Assembly (NCBI RefSeq): GCF_017643905.1
Contig: NZ_JAEPMO010000021.1
Coordinates: 1-36,753, forward strand
From: Marivita sp.
GTDB taxonomy: Bacteria; Pseudomonadota; Alphaproteobacteria; Rhodobacterales; Rhodobacteraceae
Length of the DNA: 36,753 nucleotides
Direction: 5' to 3'
Under the pieces are notes generated by a model. The model had not been told where the DNA came from, did not search any database, and saw only the letters and a program-made list of their open reading frames with translations. Positions 7,466 through 15,364 of the stretch are shown here, piece by piece (within the stretch, counting starts at the first letter, position 1; every line of letters starts with the position of its first letter). The translations under genes were made by a program, and so were the position numbers.

Positions 7466-7888
7466 ATGAGCACGATCGCCGCCCCCGCATCTCTTCCGGC
7501 CCGAATGGGTTGGTTTTCCCGCGCCGAGGCGTGGCTGGACAACAAAGGTAAAGGCGCCTGGATCGCCGCAATGGTCCTTGGCCTTATCTTCTTCTGGCCC
7601 ATCGGTCTCGCCCTTCTTGCCTACATGATCTGGAGCAAACGTATGTTCAATTCTTCCTGCAATCGCAGTCGCCGCATGTCTTCGCACTTCACGACCATGC
7701 GCTCGTCCGGCAACAGCGCCTTTGACGCCTACAAGTCCGAAACCCTGCGCCGTCTCGAAGAAGAGCAGGAAAATTTCGAAGCGTTCCTGAAGCGCCTGCG
7801 CGATGCCAAGGACAAGGCCGAGTTCGACCAGTTCATGGAAGACCGCGCCAAGACCGCGAAAGCCGCTCGCGAGTCCGAAGAGGCGTAA
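7466..7888 (+). CDS. DUF2852 domain membrane protein
   Basis: A 140-residue protein with one or two hydrophobic segments (about residues 30-56: GAWIAAMVLGLIFFWPIGLALLAYMIW) after an amphipathic start AEAWLDNKGKG, then a charged coiled-coil-like tail (about 85-140). This is the DUF2852 arrangement; the family has no known function and is common in Rhodobacterales and Rhizobiales. The start at 7466 has ACGGAG six bases upstream; a frame from 7427 would begin inside the second dyad repeat and has no ribosome site. Upstream repeats suggest specific regulation. A hairpin separates it from the RDD gene on the same strand. Confidence 0.88.
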   Translation: MSTIAAPASLPARMGWFSRAEAWLDNKGKGAWIAAMVLGLIFFWPIGLALLAYMIWSKRMFNSSCNRSRRMSSHFTTMRSSGNSAFDAYKSETLRRLEEEQENFEAFLKRLRDAKDKAEFDQFMEDRAKTAKAARESEEA

Positions 7889-7906
7889 GCCTTGTATACA
7901 CCGCCC

Positions 7907-7928
7907 GTGGCCCCAATATCGGGGCCAC
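7907..7928 (+). terminator. Hairpin between DUF2852 and RDD genes
   Basis: Perfect 8-bp stem GTGGCCCC/GGGGCCAC with loop AATATC, starting 18 bases after the DUF2852 stop. No T-run follows, so it may be a weak terminator, an attenuator or an mRNA 3'-end stabiliser that lets the downstream RDD gene be expressed at a lower level. Confidence 0.5.
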
Positions 7929-7963
7929 ACCTGTCCCTGTCTCGAAAGCTACGGTTCCCGACG

Positions 7964-8413
7964 ATGTACGCCCCTGACACCTATCCCAACCTGCCGGACC
8001 CGATGGTTCAGCCTGAATTCTACGACAGCGTCCCGATCAAGCGTGGCCTGGCCTGGGTGATCGACGCAGCGCTGATCCTTGCGCTGGTGGTGCCGATTGT
8101 AGTGATGACCCTGTTCATCGCTCTCTGGTTCCTGCCGCTTCTCTTCTTCGTGGTGGGCTTCATCTACCGTGTGGCCACATTGACCGGCGGGTCAGCCACA
8201 TGGGGCATGCGCCTGATGTCCATAGAGTTCCGCGACAGCCGGGGCGAACATTTCGACTTCAGCCAAGCCTTCATGCACACGCTGGGCTACACCGTGTCGA
8301 TGTCGATCTTCCCGCTGCAGCTGATCTCGATCGCAATGATGTTCCTGACGGAACGCGGTCAGGGCTTGACCGACATGCTGCTCGGCACCGTGGCGATCAA
8401 TCGCCGCCTGTGA
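7964..8413 (+). CDS. RDD-family membrane protein
   Basis: A 149-residue RDD domain protein. The pattern VPIKRGLAWVIDAALILAL (with the R...D of the family name), then GFIYRVATLTGGSATWGMRLMSIEFRD, then LLGTVAINRR is typical. Three hydrophobic segments are expected: two helices between about residues 25 and 70, and one at about 102-125. Function unknown for most members. I chose the ATG at 7964 (MYAPDTYPNLPDP) since this is the usual N-terminal type and the earlier in-frame ATG at 7892 would put the GTGGCCCC hairpin in the coding region. No clear ribosome site is seen. Same strand as DUF2852, 75 bases away. Confidence 0.85.
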   Translation: MYAPDTYPNLPDPMVQPEFYDSVPIKRGLAWVIDAALILALVVPIVVMTLFIALWFLPLLFFVVGFIYRVATLTGGSATWGMRLMSIEFRDSRGEHFDFSQAFMHTLGYTVSMSIFPLQLISIAMMFLTERGQGLTDMLLGTVAINRRL

Positions 8414-8471
8414 CCCTGTACAATCCATATTGACAGACTCACTGCCCTTCGCCATCGAAAGCACAGATGTG

Positions 8472-8490
8472 CCGACGATGGCGTCGTCGG
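8472..8490. other. Hairpin in the RDD-creatinase spacer
   Basis: Perfect 7-bp stem CCGACGA/TCGTCGG with loop TGGCG. It follows the RDD stop by 58 bases, lies upstream of a second stronger hairpin, and has no T-run. Role unknown; part of the spacer before creatinase. Confidence 0.35.
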
Positions 8491-8534
8491 AGCAAGACCC
8501 ACATCAAGCTTTCCTCAGAAAGCGTATCGTCCTG

Positions 8535-8563
8535 AACGCCCGGATGTGATGCCGGGCGTTTTT
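8535..8563 (+). terminator. Intrinsic terminator just upstream of creatinase
   Basis: Perfect 9-bp stem AACGCCCGG (8535-8543) with CCGGGCGTT (8552-8560), then a run of five T including the end of the arm. It ends only 35 bases before the creatinase ATG. Either it ends the RDD transcript, and the creatinase promoter lies very close, or it is an attenuator for creatinase. Confidence 0.75.
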
Positions 8564-8597
8564 CGTGAAGTCCCGGCAGATGTACGGAGACTTGACT

Positions 8598-9815
8598 ATG
8601 TTCGATACCCCCAACCGGCCCCAGACCTTCACCTGCCATAACGGCGAAAAAGCCCCCCTGCCCTTTGCGCAGGCCGAGTATGACCAGCGCATCGCGGGCT
8701 TGCGTGCGATCATGGCCAGCCACGATCTGGACGCGGTGCTGCTGACCTCGATGCAGAACATCGCCTACTACTCGGGCTTTCTCTATTGCAGCTTTGGCCG
8801 GCCCTACGGATTGGTCGTCACCCACGACACCTGCACCACCGTCAGCGCCAATATCGACGGCGGCCAGCCGTGGCGACGCGCGCATTGTGACAACGTCATC
8901 TACACCGATTGGGAACGGAACAATTACTGGCGCGCGGTCGCCGCACTGGTGGGCACAGGCCGCCGCATCGGTGTCGAAGGCGACCACCTGACACTTGCCG
9001 CCCGCGCCACGCTAGATGCGTTTCTGAACACCCCCGAAGTGATCGACATCGCCCCCGACACGATGCGCTCGCGCATGGTCAAATCCCCAGCCGAGATCGC
9101 CCTGATCACCGAAGGCGCCCGCGTGGCGGATGTGGGCGGCTATGCCATCCGCGATGCCATCCGGGCCGGTGCCCGCGAGATCGACGTCGCCATGGCGGGC
9201 CGCGACGCGATGGAGCTGGAGATCGCCCGCAGTTTCCCCGACAGCGAGATGCGCGACACATGGGTCTGGTTTCAGTCCGGCCTCAACACCGACGGTGCGC
9301 ACAACCCGGTGACGATGCGACAGCTTCAATATGGCGACATCCTCAGCCTCAACACCTTCCCGATGATCTCGGCCTATTACACCGCTTTGGAACGCACGCT
9401 GTTCCTTGGTGAACCCGACGTAGAGTCCCTCCGCATCTGGAACGCCAACGTGGCCGCCCATGAACTCGGCCTGAGCCTGATCAAACCGGGCATTTCCTGC
9501 GCCCAGATCTGCGACGAGATCAACCGCCTGTTCGCGCAGGAAAACCTGCTGCAATACCGCTCATTCGGCTATGGCCACTCTTTCGGCATCCTCAGCCACT
9601 ACTATGGCCGCGAAGCCGGTCTGGAACTGCGCGAGGATATCGACACGGTGCTGGAGCCGGGCATGGTTGTCTCCATCGAACCGATGCTCTGGATCCCGGA
9701 GGGAACAGCGGGTGCGGGCGGCTACCGCGAGCATGACATTCTCGTCGTGACCGAGGACGGGGCCACCAATATCACCGGGTTCCCGTATGGGCCGAAGCAT
9801 AATGTGATCGGATAA
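8598..9815 (+). CDS. Creatinase (creatine amidinohydrolase)
   Basis: A 405-residue M24-fold enzyme that should hydrolyse creatine to sarcosine and urea in the cytoplasm. It resembles Pseudomonas creatinase over its whole length and has nearly the same size (about 403 residues). Diagnostic stretches are YCSFGRPY, SANIDGGQPWRR, NTDGAHNPVT and GYGHSFGILSHYYGREAGLE. The catalytic His is His235 (family His232), and the substrate-binding glutamates correspond to Glu265 and Glu361. The metal ligands of M24 aminopeptidases are absent, as in creatinase. GGAG eight bases before 8598 supports the start. M24 relatives such as the DMSP lyase DddP differ in sequence. No creatininase, sarcosine oxidase or urease genes are in the window. 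Confidence 0.93.
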   Translation: MFDTPNRPQTFTCHNGEKAPLPFAQAEYDQRIAGLRAIMASHDLDAVLLTSMQNIAYYSGFLYCSFGRPYGLVVTHDTCTTVSANIDGGQPWRRAHCDNVIYTDWERNNYWRAVAALVGTGRRIGVEGDHLTLAARATLDAFLNTPEVIDIAPDTMRSRMVKSPAEIALITEGARVADVGGYAIRDAIRAGAREIDVAMAGRDAMELEIARSFPDSEMRDTWVWFQSGLNTDGAHNPVTMRQLQYGDILSLNTFPMISAYYTALERTLFLGEPDVESLRIWNANVAAHELGLSLIKPGISCAQICDEINRLFAQENLLQYRSFGYGHSFGILSHYYGREAGLELREDIDTVLEPGMVVSIEPMLWIPEGTAGAGGYREHDILVVTEDGATNITGFPYGPKHNVIG

Positions 9816-9863
9816 ATCCGCCAATCCTGAGACCCGCCGTCGCGCCAGCGGCGGCGACGCGTC

Positions 9864-9883
9864 CGCCCGCCCCATGGCGGGCG
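9864..9883. terminator. GC-rich hairpin between creatinase and RHH gene
   Basis: Perfect 8-bp stem CGCCCGCC/GGCGGGCG with loop CCAT in the 102-base convergent gap after creatinase. There is no T-run on either strand, so factor-independent termination would be poor. The likely role is 3'-end definition for both convergent transcripts. Confidence 0.45.
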
Positions 9884-9917
9884 CGTTCCGCGCCCACCCG
9901 CGCGAATGCTTGTGCGA

Positions 9918-10169
9918 TTAACTTGCCGCACCCGACGATTGCCTGGGCAACGCCCCATCCCGGTACCAATCCAGCACATAGACGCGGATCGCCGAGGCCA
10001 ATCCGACCTCGATCTCCCGCGCCTCGTCGATCTCTGCCGCAAGCGCGTTGATCGGCATGTCACGCGCCTCGGCAATATCCCGAAACGCGCGCCAGAATGC
10101 ATCCTCCAGAGACACGCTGGTGCGATGCCCCCGCAGGGTCAGAGACCGTTTGACGGGCCGTCCGCTCAT
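9918..10169 (-). CDS. Ribbon-helix-helix domain protein
   Basis: An 83-residue protein with a ribbon-helix-helix fold (RHH_4 type): VKRSLTLRGHRTSVSLEDAFWRAFRDIAEARDMPINALAAEID, then GLASAIRVYVLDWYRDG. The beta strand RSLTLRGHRTSVSLE and two helices form a dimeric DNA-binding unit, so it is probably a small transcription regulator; targets are unknown. The start codon overlaps the stop of the DUF4169 gene (ATGA), so the two are translationally coupled. DUF4169, this RHH gene, fumC and sspB lie together in many Rhodobacterales, which suggests a conserved but unexplained link. Confidence 0.88.
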   Translation of the reverse strand: MSGRPVKRSLTLRGHRTSVSLEDAFWRAFRDIAEARDMPINALAAEIDEAREIEVGLASAIRVYVLDWYRDGALPRQSSGAAS

Positions 10170-10339
10170 GTGGTGGATTTGCCATCCAGATCGCGCTTGG
10201 CTTTCTCGGCCTGCGCTTTCTCAAGGTCCTTCTGCGCCTTGGTCCGCCCGAACTTCACCGAATTCTCATCGGCCTTGGCCCGCTTTTCGGCGCGCGCCTT
10301 GGTCTTGCGGAACTGGTTGAGGTTGGTGACGCTGCTCAT
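10166..10339 (-). CDS. DUF4169 family small basic protein
   Basis: A 57-residue, highly charged protein, with MSSVTNLNQFRKTKARAEKR at the start, and Lys/Arg/Glu/Ala-rich to the end, predicted as one long helix. This is the DUF4169 pattern; the function is unknown. The ATG at 10339 is preceded by a weak GAGAG. It overlaps the RHH gene by four bases (ATGA). About 98 bases upstream on the same strand lies the end of fumC, with a cluster of three palindromes in between. Confidence 0.85.
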   Translation of the reverse strand: MSSVTNLNQFRKTKARAEKRAKADENSVKFGRTKAQKDLEKAQAEKAKRDLDGKSTT

Positions 10340-10369
10340 GCTCTCAGGATAAGCCCCCCGCAGAGCGAC

Positions 10370-10439
10370 GCAAGGCCCTTCAGAAGGGCCTTGCCCACGC
10401 GATTTCGAAATCGCGCCCCAAGCCGTTTCGAAACGGCTT
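10370..10439. repeat. Cluster of three perfect palindromes at the fumC 3' end
   Basis: Reading on the plus strand: an 11-bp stem with loop CAG (10371-10393 core CAAGGCCCTT/AAGGGCCTTG, extended by one pair at 10370/10394); CGCGATTTCGAAATCGCG (10398-10415), loop-free; AAGCCGTTTCGAAACGGCTT (10420-10439), loop-free, which overlaps the fumC stop codon. The two loop-free palindromes share the centre TTTCGAAA. They could work as the fumC 3'-end structure or be copies of a dispersed intergenic repeat. Confidence 0.75.
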
Positions 10440-11832
10440 ACCCCTTCGGCCCGATCATGTCCTCGGGCCGGACAACCCGATCAAAGGTCTCTTCATCAAC
10501 AAAGCCCAAAGCAATCGCCTCTTCCTTGAGCGTTGTGCCGTTCTTATGCGCTGTTTTGGCGACCTTGGTGGCGTTGTCATAGCCGATGGTCGGCGCCAGC
10601 GCCGTCACCAGCATCAGCGATTCCTTCATCAGCTTGTCGATGCGCGGCTCATTCGCCTCGATGCCCAGGAGCATCCTCTCGGTAAAGCTGTCCGCCGCGT
10701 CACCCAGCAACTGCATGGACTGAAGCAGGTTATAGGCCATCATCGGATTGTAGACGTTCAGCTCGAAATGCCCTTGGGAACCTGCGAACTTGATCGCCGC
10801 ATCGTTGCCCATCACATGCGCCGCGACTTGCGTCAGCGCCTCGGCCTGGGTCGGGTTCACCTTGCCCGGCATGATCGACGATCCCGGCTCGTTCTCGGGC
10901 AGGATCAACTCGCCCAGACCCGAGCGCGGGCCAGACCCGAGGAAGCGGATGTCGTTGGCGATTTTGTAGCAGGATCCGGCGACAGTGGCCAAAGCACCCG
11001 ACATGAACACCATCGCGTCATGCGCGGCCAGCGCCTCGAACTTGTTGGGCGCGGTCACAAACGGCAGCCCCGTGATCTCGGCCATGTTGGCCGCCACGGT
11101 CTCGCCCCAACCCTGTTTGGTGTTGAGACCGGTGCCCACAGCTGTGCCACCCTGCGCCAGCTCGTAGATGCCCGGAAGGCAGGCGTTGACCCGCGCGATG
11201 CCCTGACGAATTTGGTGCGCGTAGCCCGAGAACTCCTGCCCCAGCGTCAGCGGCGTGGCGTCCTGGGTGTGGGTCCGGCCGATTTTGATGATGTTGGCGA
11301 ATTCTTCCGATTTCTGCTCAAGCCCCGCCGCCAGCTTTTCCAGCCCCGGCAGCAGCGTGTCGCGCACCATCATCGCCGCCGCAATGTGCATCGCGGTCGG
11401 GAAGGTGTCGTTCGACGACTGGCCCATGTTGCAGTGGTCGTTCGGGTGAACCGGGTTTTTCGATCCGATCACGCCGCCCAGAATTTCAATCGCGCGGTTC
11501 GCGATGACCTCGTTGGCGTTCATGTTCGACTGGGTGCCCGACCCGGTCTGCCAGACCACCAGCGGGAAGTTGTCGTCGAATGTGCCGTCGATGACCTCAC
11601 CCGCCGCTTGGATGATCGCATCGGCCAGTTTCGCATCCAGATCGCCCGACGCCTTGTTCGCCTGTGCGCAGGCTTTCTTGATCACACCCAGCGCGCGGAC
11701 AATCGCAATAGGCTGCTTTTCCCAGCCGATGGGGAAATTCATGATCGACCGCTGGGTCTGTGCCCCCCAATACTTGTCAGCGGGAACTTCAAGCGGGCCA
11801 AAACTGTCGGATTCTGTGCGGGTCTGAGCCAT
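10438..11832 (-). CDS. fumC: Class II fumarate hydratase
   Basis: A 464-residue class II fumarase of the TCA cycle, interconverting fumarate and malate, homotetrameric and iron-independent. The signature [16 protein letters not shown] is intact, with the catalytic serine at residue 318 and the catalytic histidine at 188 in [10 protein letters not shown], the same numbers as in E. coli Fum[16 protein letters not shown] and [12 protein letters not shown] are the other family blocks. The ATG at 11832 has GGAGG 7 bases upstream; a longer frame to 11874 is not needed. Downstream of sspB by 78 bases on the same strand and upstream of DUF4169/RHH. Confidence 0.98.
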   Translation of the reverse strand: MAQTRTESDSFGPLEVPADKYWGAQTQRSIMNFPIGWEKQPIAIVRALGVIKKACAQANKASGDLDAKLADAIIQAAGEVIDGTFDDNFPLVVWQTGSGTQSNMNANEVIANRAIEILGGVIGSKNPVHPNDHCNMGQSSNDTFPTAMHIAAAMMVRDTLLPGLEKLAAGLEQKSEEFANIIKIGRTHTQDATPLTLGQEFSGYAHQIRQGIARVNACLPGIYELAQGGTAVGTGLNTKQGWGETVAANMAEITGLPFVTAPNKFEALAAHDAMVFMSGALATVAGSCYKIANDIRFLGSGPRSGLGELILPENEPGSSIMPGKVNPTQAEALTQVAAHVMGNDAAIKFAGSQGHFELNVYNPMMAYNLLQSMQLLGDAADSFTERMLLGIEANEPRIDKLMKESLMLVTALAPTIGYDNATKVAKTAHKNGTTLKEEAIALGFVDEETFDRVVRPEDMIGPKG

Positions 11833-11910
11833 TTCGGCCTCCTCGGCATGCAGTTGCAGGCCGTTTAGCGGCAACCCACCGGCAGGGCAATTGTCAAACT
11901 GGCAAGGGCC

Positions 11911-12411
11911 TTACTTGCGGAAAGTATCGAGGCTGACGACATCGGCGTCTTTGCGTCCGGCCTTCGGAGCATCGACTTCCTTGATCTTGGGGCGGACCTT
12001 GGGCTCTTTCACGGCGCGCGGCGCAGGAACAAGCGCTCCGTCGTCGTCGCTTTCATCCTCCATGCTTTCAAAGCGCAGACCGAACTCGACCGACGGGTCG
12101 ACAAAGGTAAGGACGGCATCAAACGGAATATACAGCCGTTCGGGCGCATCCCCGAAGTTCAGCGTCACGGCGAATCCCTCCTCCGCCACTTCCAGATTGT
12201 CGAACCAATGCTGCATCACCACGGTCATTTCACCGGGATACCGGTCCGACAGCCAATCCGCGATTTCCACATCCGGATGGCCGGTGTCGAAGGTGATGAA
12301 GAAATGGTGATCCCCCGGCAGACCATCTCTTTGGACGTCCTGAAGGACGGTGCGGATCAAACCGCGCATCGCCTGATGCATCAGGCTGCCATAATTGATG
12401 CCAGTCGTCAT
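11911..12411 (-). CDS. sspB: SspB-family ClpXP adaptor
   Basis: A 166-residue alpha-type SspB, which tethers ssrA-tagged peptides to the ClpXP protease. The folded part (about residues 1-115, with MRGLIRTVLQDV, GDHHFFITFDTGHP, MTVVMQHWFDNLEV, FGDAPERLYIPFDAV) is followed by a charged linker and the short ClpX-binding tail ADVVSLDTFRK. GGGAG nine bases upstream of the ATG at 12411 fits best; an ATG three codons earlier leaves no spacing. It is notable that ssrA itself lies 2 kb away in this window, so tag donor and adaptor are neighbours here. Same strand as fumC. Confidence 0.92.
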   Translation of the reverse strand: MTTGINYGSLMHQAMRGLIRTVLQDVQRDGLPGDHHFFITFDTGHPDVEIADWLSDRYPGEMTVVMQHWFDNLEVAEEGFAVTLNFGDAPERLYIPFDAVLTFVDPSVEFGLRFESMEDESDDDGALVPAPRAVKEPKVRPKIKEVDAPKAGRKDADVVSLDTFRK

Positions 12412-12506
12412 CGCCGTCATCTCCCGAGTCTACCCTGATCATATTGCATTAAATCGAAAACGAAAGTGTCCGCATGCCCCAAATCCGGACATCAGGCGGA
12501 AAACAC

Positions 12507-13157
12507 TCAGCCGAAGAGAGAGCTGATTTCACGCAGGATCTTCCGGCGAATCGCGCGGGCATAATCTCTGTGCCCGCGGGCGGTCTCGACGAACCCGTCC
12601 GCGGTGATCACGCTGCGCTGATAGAAATTGGTGATCGCACGGCCCAGCCCTTCGATCGCCAACCCGTTCACCGTCACCCCTGCCCGTTCGGCCGCGCGGC
12701 GCATCTGGCGCACCTCGCCTCCGGCATTGGGCGTACCATCGCCCGACATGTCGATGATCCGCCGCGTGCAGTCCGGGGCACGGTCGAAATGGCGCAGCGC
12801 TTTGTTCATCGCTTCGGCAGGTGCCGTGTTCGACATGACAAAGGCGCGCGGCAGCCGTTCCACAGCGGACGCGAACAATTGGACATGACTGGGACTGATC
12901 ATCTGCGTCCAGTCCAGGCTGACCTCTTGCGCATCGACACCTGACCACTGGATCACGCTCAGCGCCACCTCGTCACGCACAAGGATCTCGGAAATTTCGG
13001 GATCACGCAAAGCCGCCGCCAACCCGTCGATCTGAAGACGATACTCGCCGGGGTCGACCGATTGCGACACATCCATGGCAAGGATCAATGCCGTCCGGCA
13101 CGCCTGTGCTGGCTGGGCAAGACACAAGGCTATGAAAACACTCCGCCAAAACATCAT
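12507..13157 (-). CDS. DUF1194 (von Willebrand A-like) exported protein, copy 1
   Basis: A protein of about 216 residues with a signal peptide (hydrophobic WRSVFIALCLAQPAQA, cleavage probably after residue 19) and one vWA-like domain. The metal-site motif DxSxS is visible as Asp29-Ser31-Ser33 in AMDVSQSV, with the later SGDGTPN loop. DUF1194 proteins bind a divalent metal and presumably another protein in the periplasm; no function is established. The start is uncertain: ATG at 13157 or 13154, or an upstream GTG at 13175, none with a good ribosome site. It is upstream of sspB on the same strand with a 95-base gap. A second DUF1194 gene lies at 16289-17095. Confidence 0.82.
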   Translation of the reverse strand: MMFWRSVFIALCLAQPAQACRTALILAMDVSQSVDPGEYRLQIDGLAAALRDPEISEILVRDEVALSVIQWSGVDAQEVSLDWTQMISPSHVQLFASAVERLPRAFVMSNTAPAEAMNKALRHFDRAPDCTRRIIDMSGDGTPNAGGEVRQMRRAAERAGVTVNGLAIEGLGRAITNFYQRSVITADGFVETARGHRDYARAIRRKILREISSLFG

Positions 13158-13286
13158 CCAACTGATGCCGTTCACGCGAGCGCCGTCAAGTGAAACAGAT
13201 GTGAGCGCATGGCTGGCAAAGTCGATTTTCTCTTTGATCTTCGCGGCACGCCGGATTCATATGCAGCAAACAAGGGAGGAAACACC

Positions 13287-14324
13287 ATGCGCGCAGCCGT
13301 GATCCGGGCGTTCAACGAAGTTCTGTCCATCGAAACCGTACCGGACCCCGTTTGCCCCGAGAACGGCGTTGTCCTCAAGGTCGAGGCTTGCGGCGTTTGC
13401 CGGTCGGATTTCCACGGCTGGACCGGCGAACACCCCAAGGTCAAACCGGGCGACATTCTGGGCCATGAATATTGCGGCACAGTCGTTGAGGCAGGGGCAC
13501 AGGCCAAGCACAAGGTCGGCGCGCGTCTGATCGCGCCCTTCATTCTCGCCTGCGGGAGCTGCCCGGCCTGTCAGACCGGCGTGTCCAACACCTGCGCCAG
13601 CCAGATCGTGCCCGGCTTTGGGACACCGGGCGCCTATGCCGAACTGGTGGCGGTGCCCTTTGACCACAACCTTGTTACCCTGCCCGAGTCCATGACCCCC
13701 GCGCTCGCCGCCGGTCTGGGCTGCCGCGTGACAACCGCGTGGCACGCGCTCACCGACCGCGCCAATGTCCGCGCCGGCGAATGGGTGGCGATCCACGGCA
13801 CGGGCGGGATCGGCTTGTCGGCGATGCTCTTGGCCAAGATGCTGGGCGCACAGGTCGTTGTGGTCGATGTGGTGGATGAAAAGCTTGAGCACGCGAAAAG
13901 CCTCGGGGCCGATGCGGCGGTGAACGCGATCAAGGAAAACGTCGCCAGTGCGATTCACGACATCACCGGCGGCGGCGCACACGTCTCCATCGAAGCACTG
14001 GGAATCGAGGCCACGACCAATGCCTCCATCGACTGCCTGCGCATCCTTGGTCGTCACGTGCAGGTCGGCATGCCAGCGGGCGAAACCGGCATGATGAGCG
14101 TCAACATGCGCGGCATATACGGCAAACAACTCTCATTCTTCGGCACACGCGGTATGCCCGCCTGGAAATACCCCACGCTGCTCGACATGATCGAGCGCGG
14201 ACAGGTGGACATCCGCCCGATGGTGTCGCGCGAGGTCACGCTGTCGAGCGCAAGCGCCGAACTGGCCGCCATGCGCGGGCCAACCCCGCCGGGAACCGCC
14301 GTCATCACGGACTTCACGCAATAG
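13287..14324 (+). CDS. Zinc-dependent alcohol dehydrogenase
   Basis: A 345-residue medium-chain dehydrogenase. The catalytic zinc ligands are Cys38, His60-Glu61 and Cys146; the structural zinc uses Cys89, Cys92, Cys95 and Cys103 (CGSCPACQTGVSNTC). The nucleotide-binding GTGGIG is at 171-176, followed by the acidic VVVDV end of the second strand that favours NAD. The likely reaction is NAD-linked oxidation of an alcohol; the substrate is unknown. GGGAGG eight bases before the ATG at 13287 gives the start; an open frame running back to 13209 is not used. Divergent from DUF1194 copy 1, with no partner gene on its own strand. Confidence 0.92.
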   Translation: MRAAVIRAFNEVLSIETVPDPVCPENGVVLKVEACGVCRSDFHGWTGEHPKVKPGDILGHEYCGTVVEAGAQAKHKVGARLIAPFILACGSCPACQTGVSNTCASQIVPGFGTPGAYAELVAVPFDHNLVTLPESMTPALAAGLGCRVTTAWHALTDRANVRAGEWVAIHGTGGIGLSAMLLAKMLGAQVVVVDVVDEKLEHAKSLGADAAVNAIKENVASAIHDITGGGAHVSIEALGIEATTNASIDCLRILGRHVQVGMPAGETGMMSVNMRGIYGKQLSFFGTRGMPAWKYPTLLDMIERGQVDIRPMVSREVTLSSASAELAAMRGPTPPGTAVITDFTQ

Positions 14325-14349
14325 GTGAAGATCGCACCGTACTGATTTG

Positions 14350-14664
14350 AAAATGCAGGCTTCTGTTGCCAGGTGCCTGCGAACCCCGCCTTACGCTGCT
14401 AGGCGCAAGGGCTTAAAGATCGGTAGATCCGACTGCTTACGCAGCCATTGCCACCGGAGCATGGTTGTCATTTGCAACTATACTGTTTGAACCGATAACG
14501 GTGGTATCTCACCGGGACAAAGCTAACGTGTTTAGACGTTCGTCGATCCTGTTTCGGCCCCATGGTCCTGCAAATGACAGGGTGTTTGGTGGAGCCGCCG
14601 GGTACCGCCCCCGGGTCCGAGCCGCTTATTGAACGCGCGTTTATGTCCATAGTCCCCGAAGGAA
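14350..14664 (-). ncRNA. ssrA: Transfer-messenger RNA (ssrA), two-piece circularly permuted type
   Basis: The minus strand holds a permuted tmRNA in the order of alphaproteobacteria: acceptor piece, spacer, coding piece. The acceptor piece ends CGGCTCCACCA at 14587. The coding piece begins GGGGCCGAAACAGGATCGAC at 14561. The 5' GGGGCCG pairs with CGGCTCC to make the 7-bp acceptor stem (one G-T). The 25-base spacer 14562-14586 contains CCTG/CAGG and is presumably excised. The tag frame reads GCA AAT GAC AAC CAT GCT CCG GTG GCA ATG GCT GCG TAA (codons of 14477-14439), that is ANDNHAPVAMAA, a normal tag of this group. Pseudoknot-like stems follow; the GCAGGC/GCCTGC stem ends at 14355. The outer ends are estimates. 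It rescues stalled ribosomes and marks products for ClpXP. Confidence 0.93.
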
Positions 14665-14671
14665 CATCACG

Positions 14672-14700
14672 AATATCGGGGTTTTGCGCCCCGAATTCAA
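14672..14700 (-). promoter_or_regulatory. Likely ssrA promoter
   Basis: On the minus strand TTGAAT (14700-14695) is followed after 17 bases by GATATT (14677-14672), 4 of 6 matches in the -10 box. Transcription would start near 14665, just before the acceptor piece. The spacer includes a small dyad, CGGGG/CCCCG. Strong expression of ssrA would need a good promoter, which supports the assignment only in part. Confidence 0.45.
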
Positions 14701-14761
14701 GGGGCATCTGGCGCAATCCCACAAGCTGACGCATGATGCGACCAGCAAGAGGACTAAGCCA

Positions 14762-15364
14762 ATGAGCGACACACAGACCGTGTCCTTCACCCAGATGAAG
14801 GATGGCACCAAGGAAGATTACGAACTTCTGGAAAAGCTGGAAAAACCGTATCTTGCGCTCACCCCCGATCGGGTTCTCGACGAATTGCGCCGTCAGGGCG
14901 AAACCACGCTCGAAGGCTACCGCATCACCCGCCTGCAACACGGTCTGCAATCCGCCACCCGCGCCGAGGCGGACGGCGCGGACATCGACTGGATCGTGGG
15001 CGCCCTGCTGCATGACGTGGGTGATGGGCTGGCCCCGCAGAACCACGACCGTTTCTCTGCAGAGGTGATCCGGCCATTTGTCCGCTGGGAGGTGGCATGG
15101 GTTGTCGAACATCATGGTATCTTCCAGATGCTTTACTATGGCCACCATTACGGTTGGGACCGCAACGCGCGCGACCGGTTCAAGGACCACCCCTGCTTCC
15201 AGTCCTGCGCTGATTTCTGCGAACGCTGGGACCAGTCGTCCTTCGACCCCGACTACCCGATGAAACCGCTCGAACATTTTGAGCCGATGGTGCGCGAAGT
15301 CTTTGCCCGCAAGGCGTACGACCCAACAGTCATCCGCGAGGGCTTTGTGGGCGGCCTGCCGTGA
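14762..15364 (+). CDS. HD-domain protein, PhnZ/TmpB-like di-iron oxygenase type
   Basis: A 200-residue HD-fold protein. The metal pattern is His60, His84-Asp85, His95, His117 or His118 and Asp157. The 24-residue gap His60-His84 equals that of His34-His58 in the mixed-valent di-iron oxygenase PhnZ, and the surrounding motifs (RLQHGLQSATRAE, ALLHDVGD, ERWDQSSFDPDYP) resemble the HD oxygenase branch more than nucleotide phosphohydrolases. The expected product is therefore an oxygenase of a small phosphonate-like or other substrate, but phosphohydrolase activity is not excluded and no phosphonate gene is nearby. GAGGA eight bases before the ATG at 14762 supports the start. The stop overlaps the GTG start of the Crp/Fnr gene (GTGA). 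Confidence 0.75.
   Translation: MSDTQTVSFTQMKDGTKEDYELLEKLEKPYLALTPDRVLDELRRQGETTLEGYRITRLQHGLQSATRAEADGADIDWIVGALLHDVGDGLAPQNHDRFSAEVIRPFVRWEVAWVVEHHGIFQMLYYGHHYGWDRNARDRFKDHPCFQSCADFCERWDQSSFDPDYPMKPLEHFEPMVREVFARKAYDPTVIREGFVGGLP

Noticed and set aside
8598-9815. Reading the M24-fold protein as DMSP lyase DddP
   Set aside because: Creatinase-specific stretches around His235 and across the C-terminus match, and DddP differs in length and sequence.
10546-11868. Long plus-strand frame opposite fumC (440 codons)
   Set aside because: Antisense shadow of fumC; basic, repetitive composition, no known domain and no ribosome site.
13209-13286. N-terminal extension of the alcohol dehydrogenase (MAGKVDFLFDLRGT...)
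   Set aside because: It looks a little like a DsbA/HCCA isomerase start, but the ADH family starts at MRAAVIRAF and GGGAGG marks 13287. Too short to call a gene remnant.
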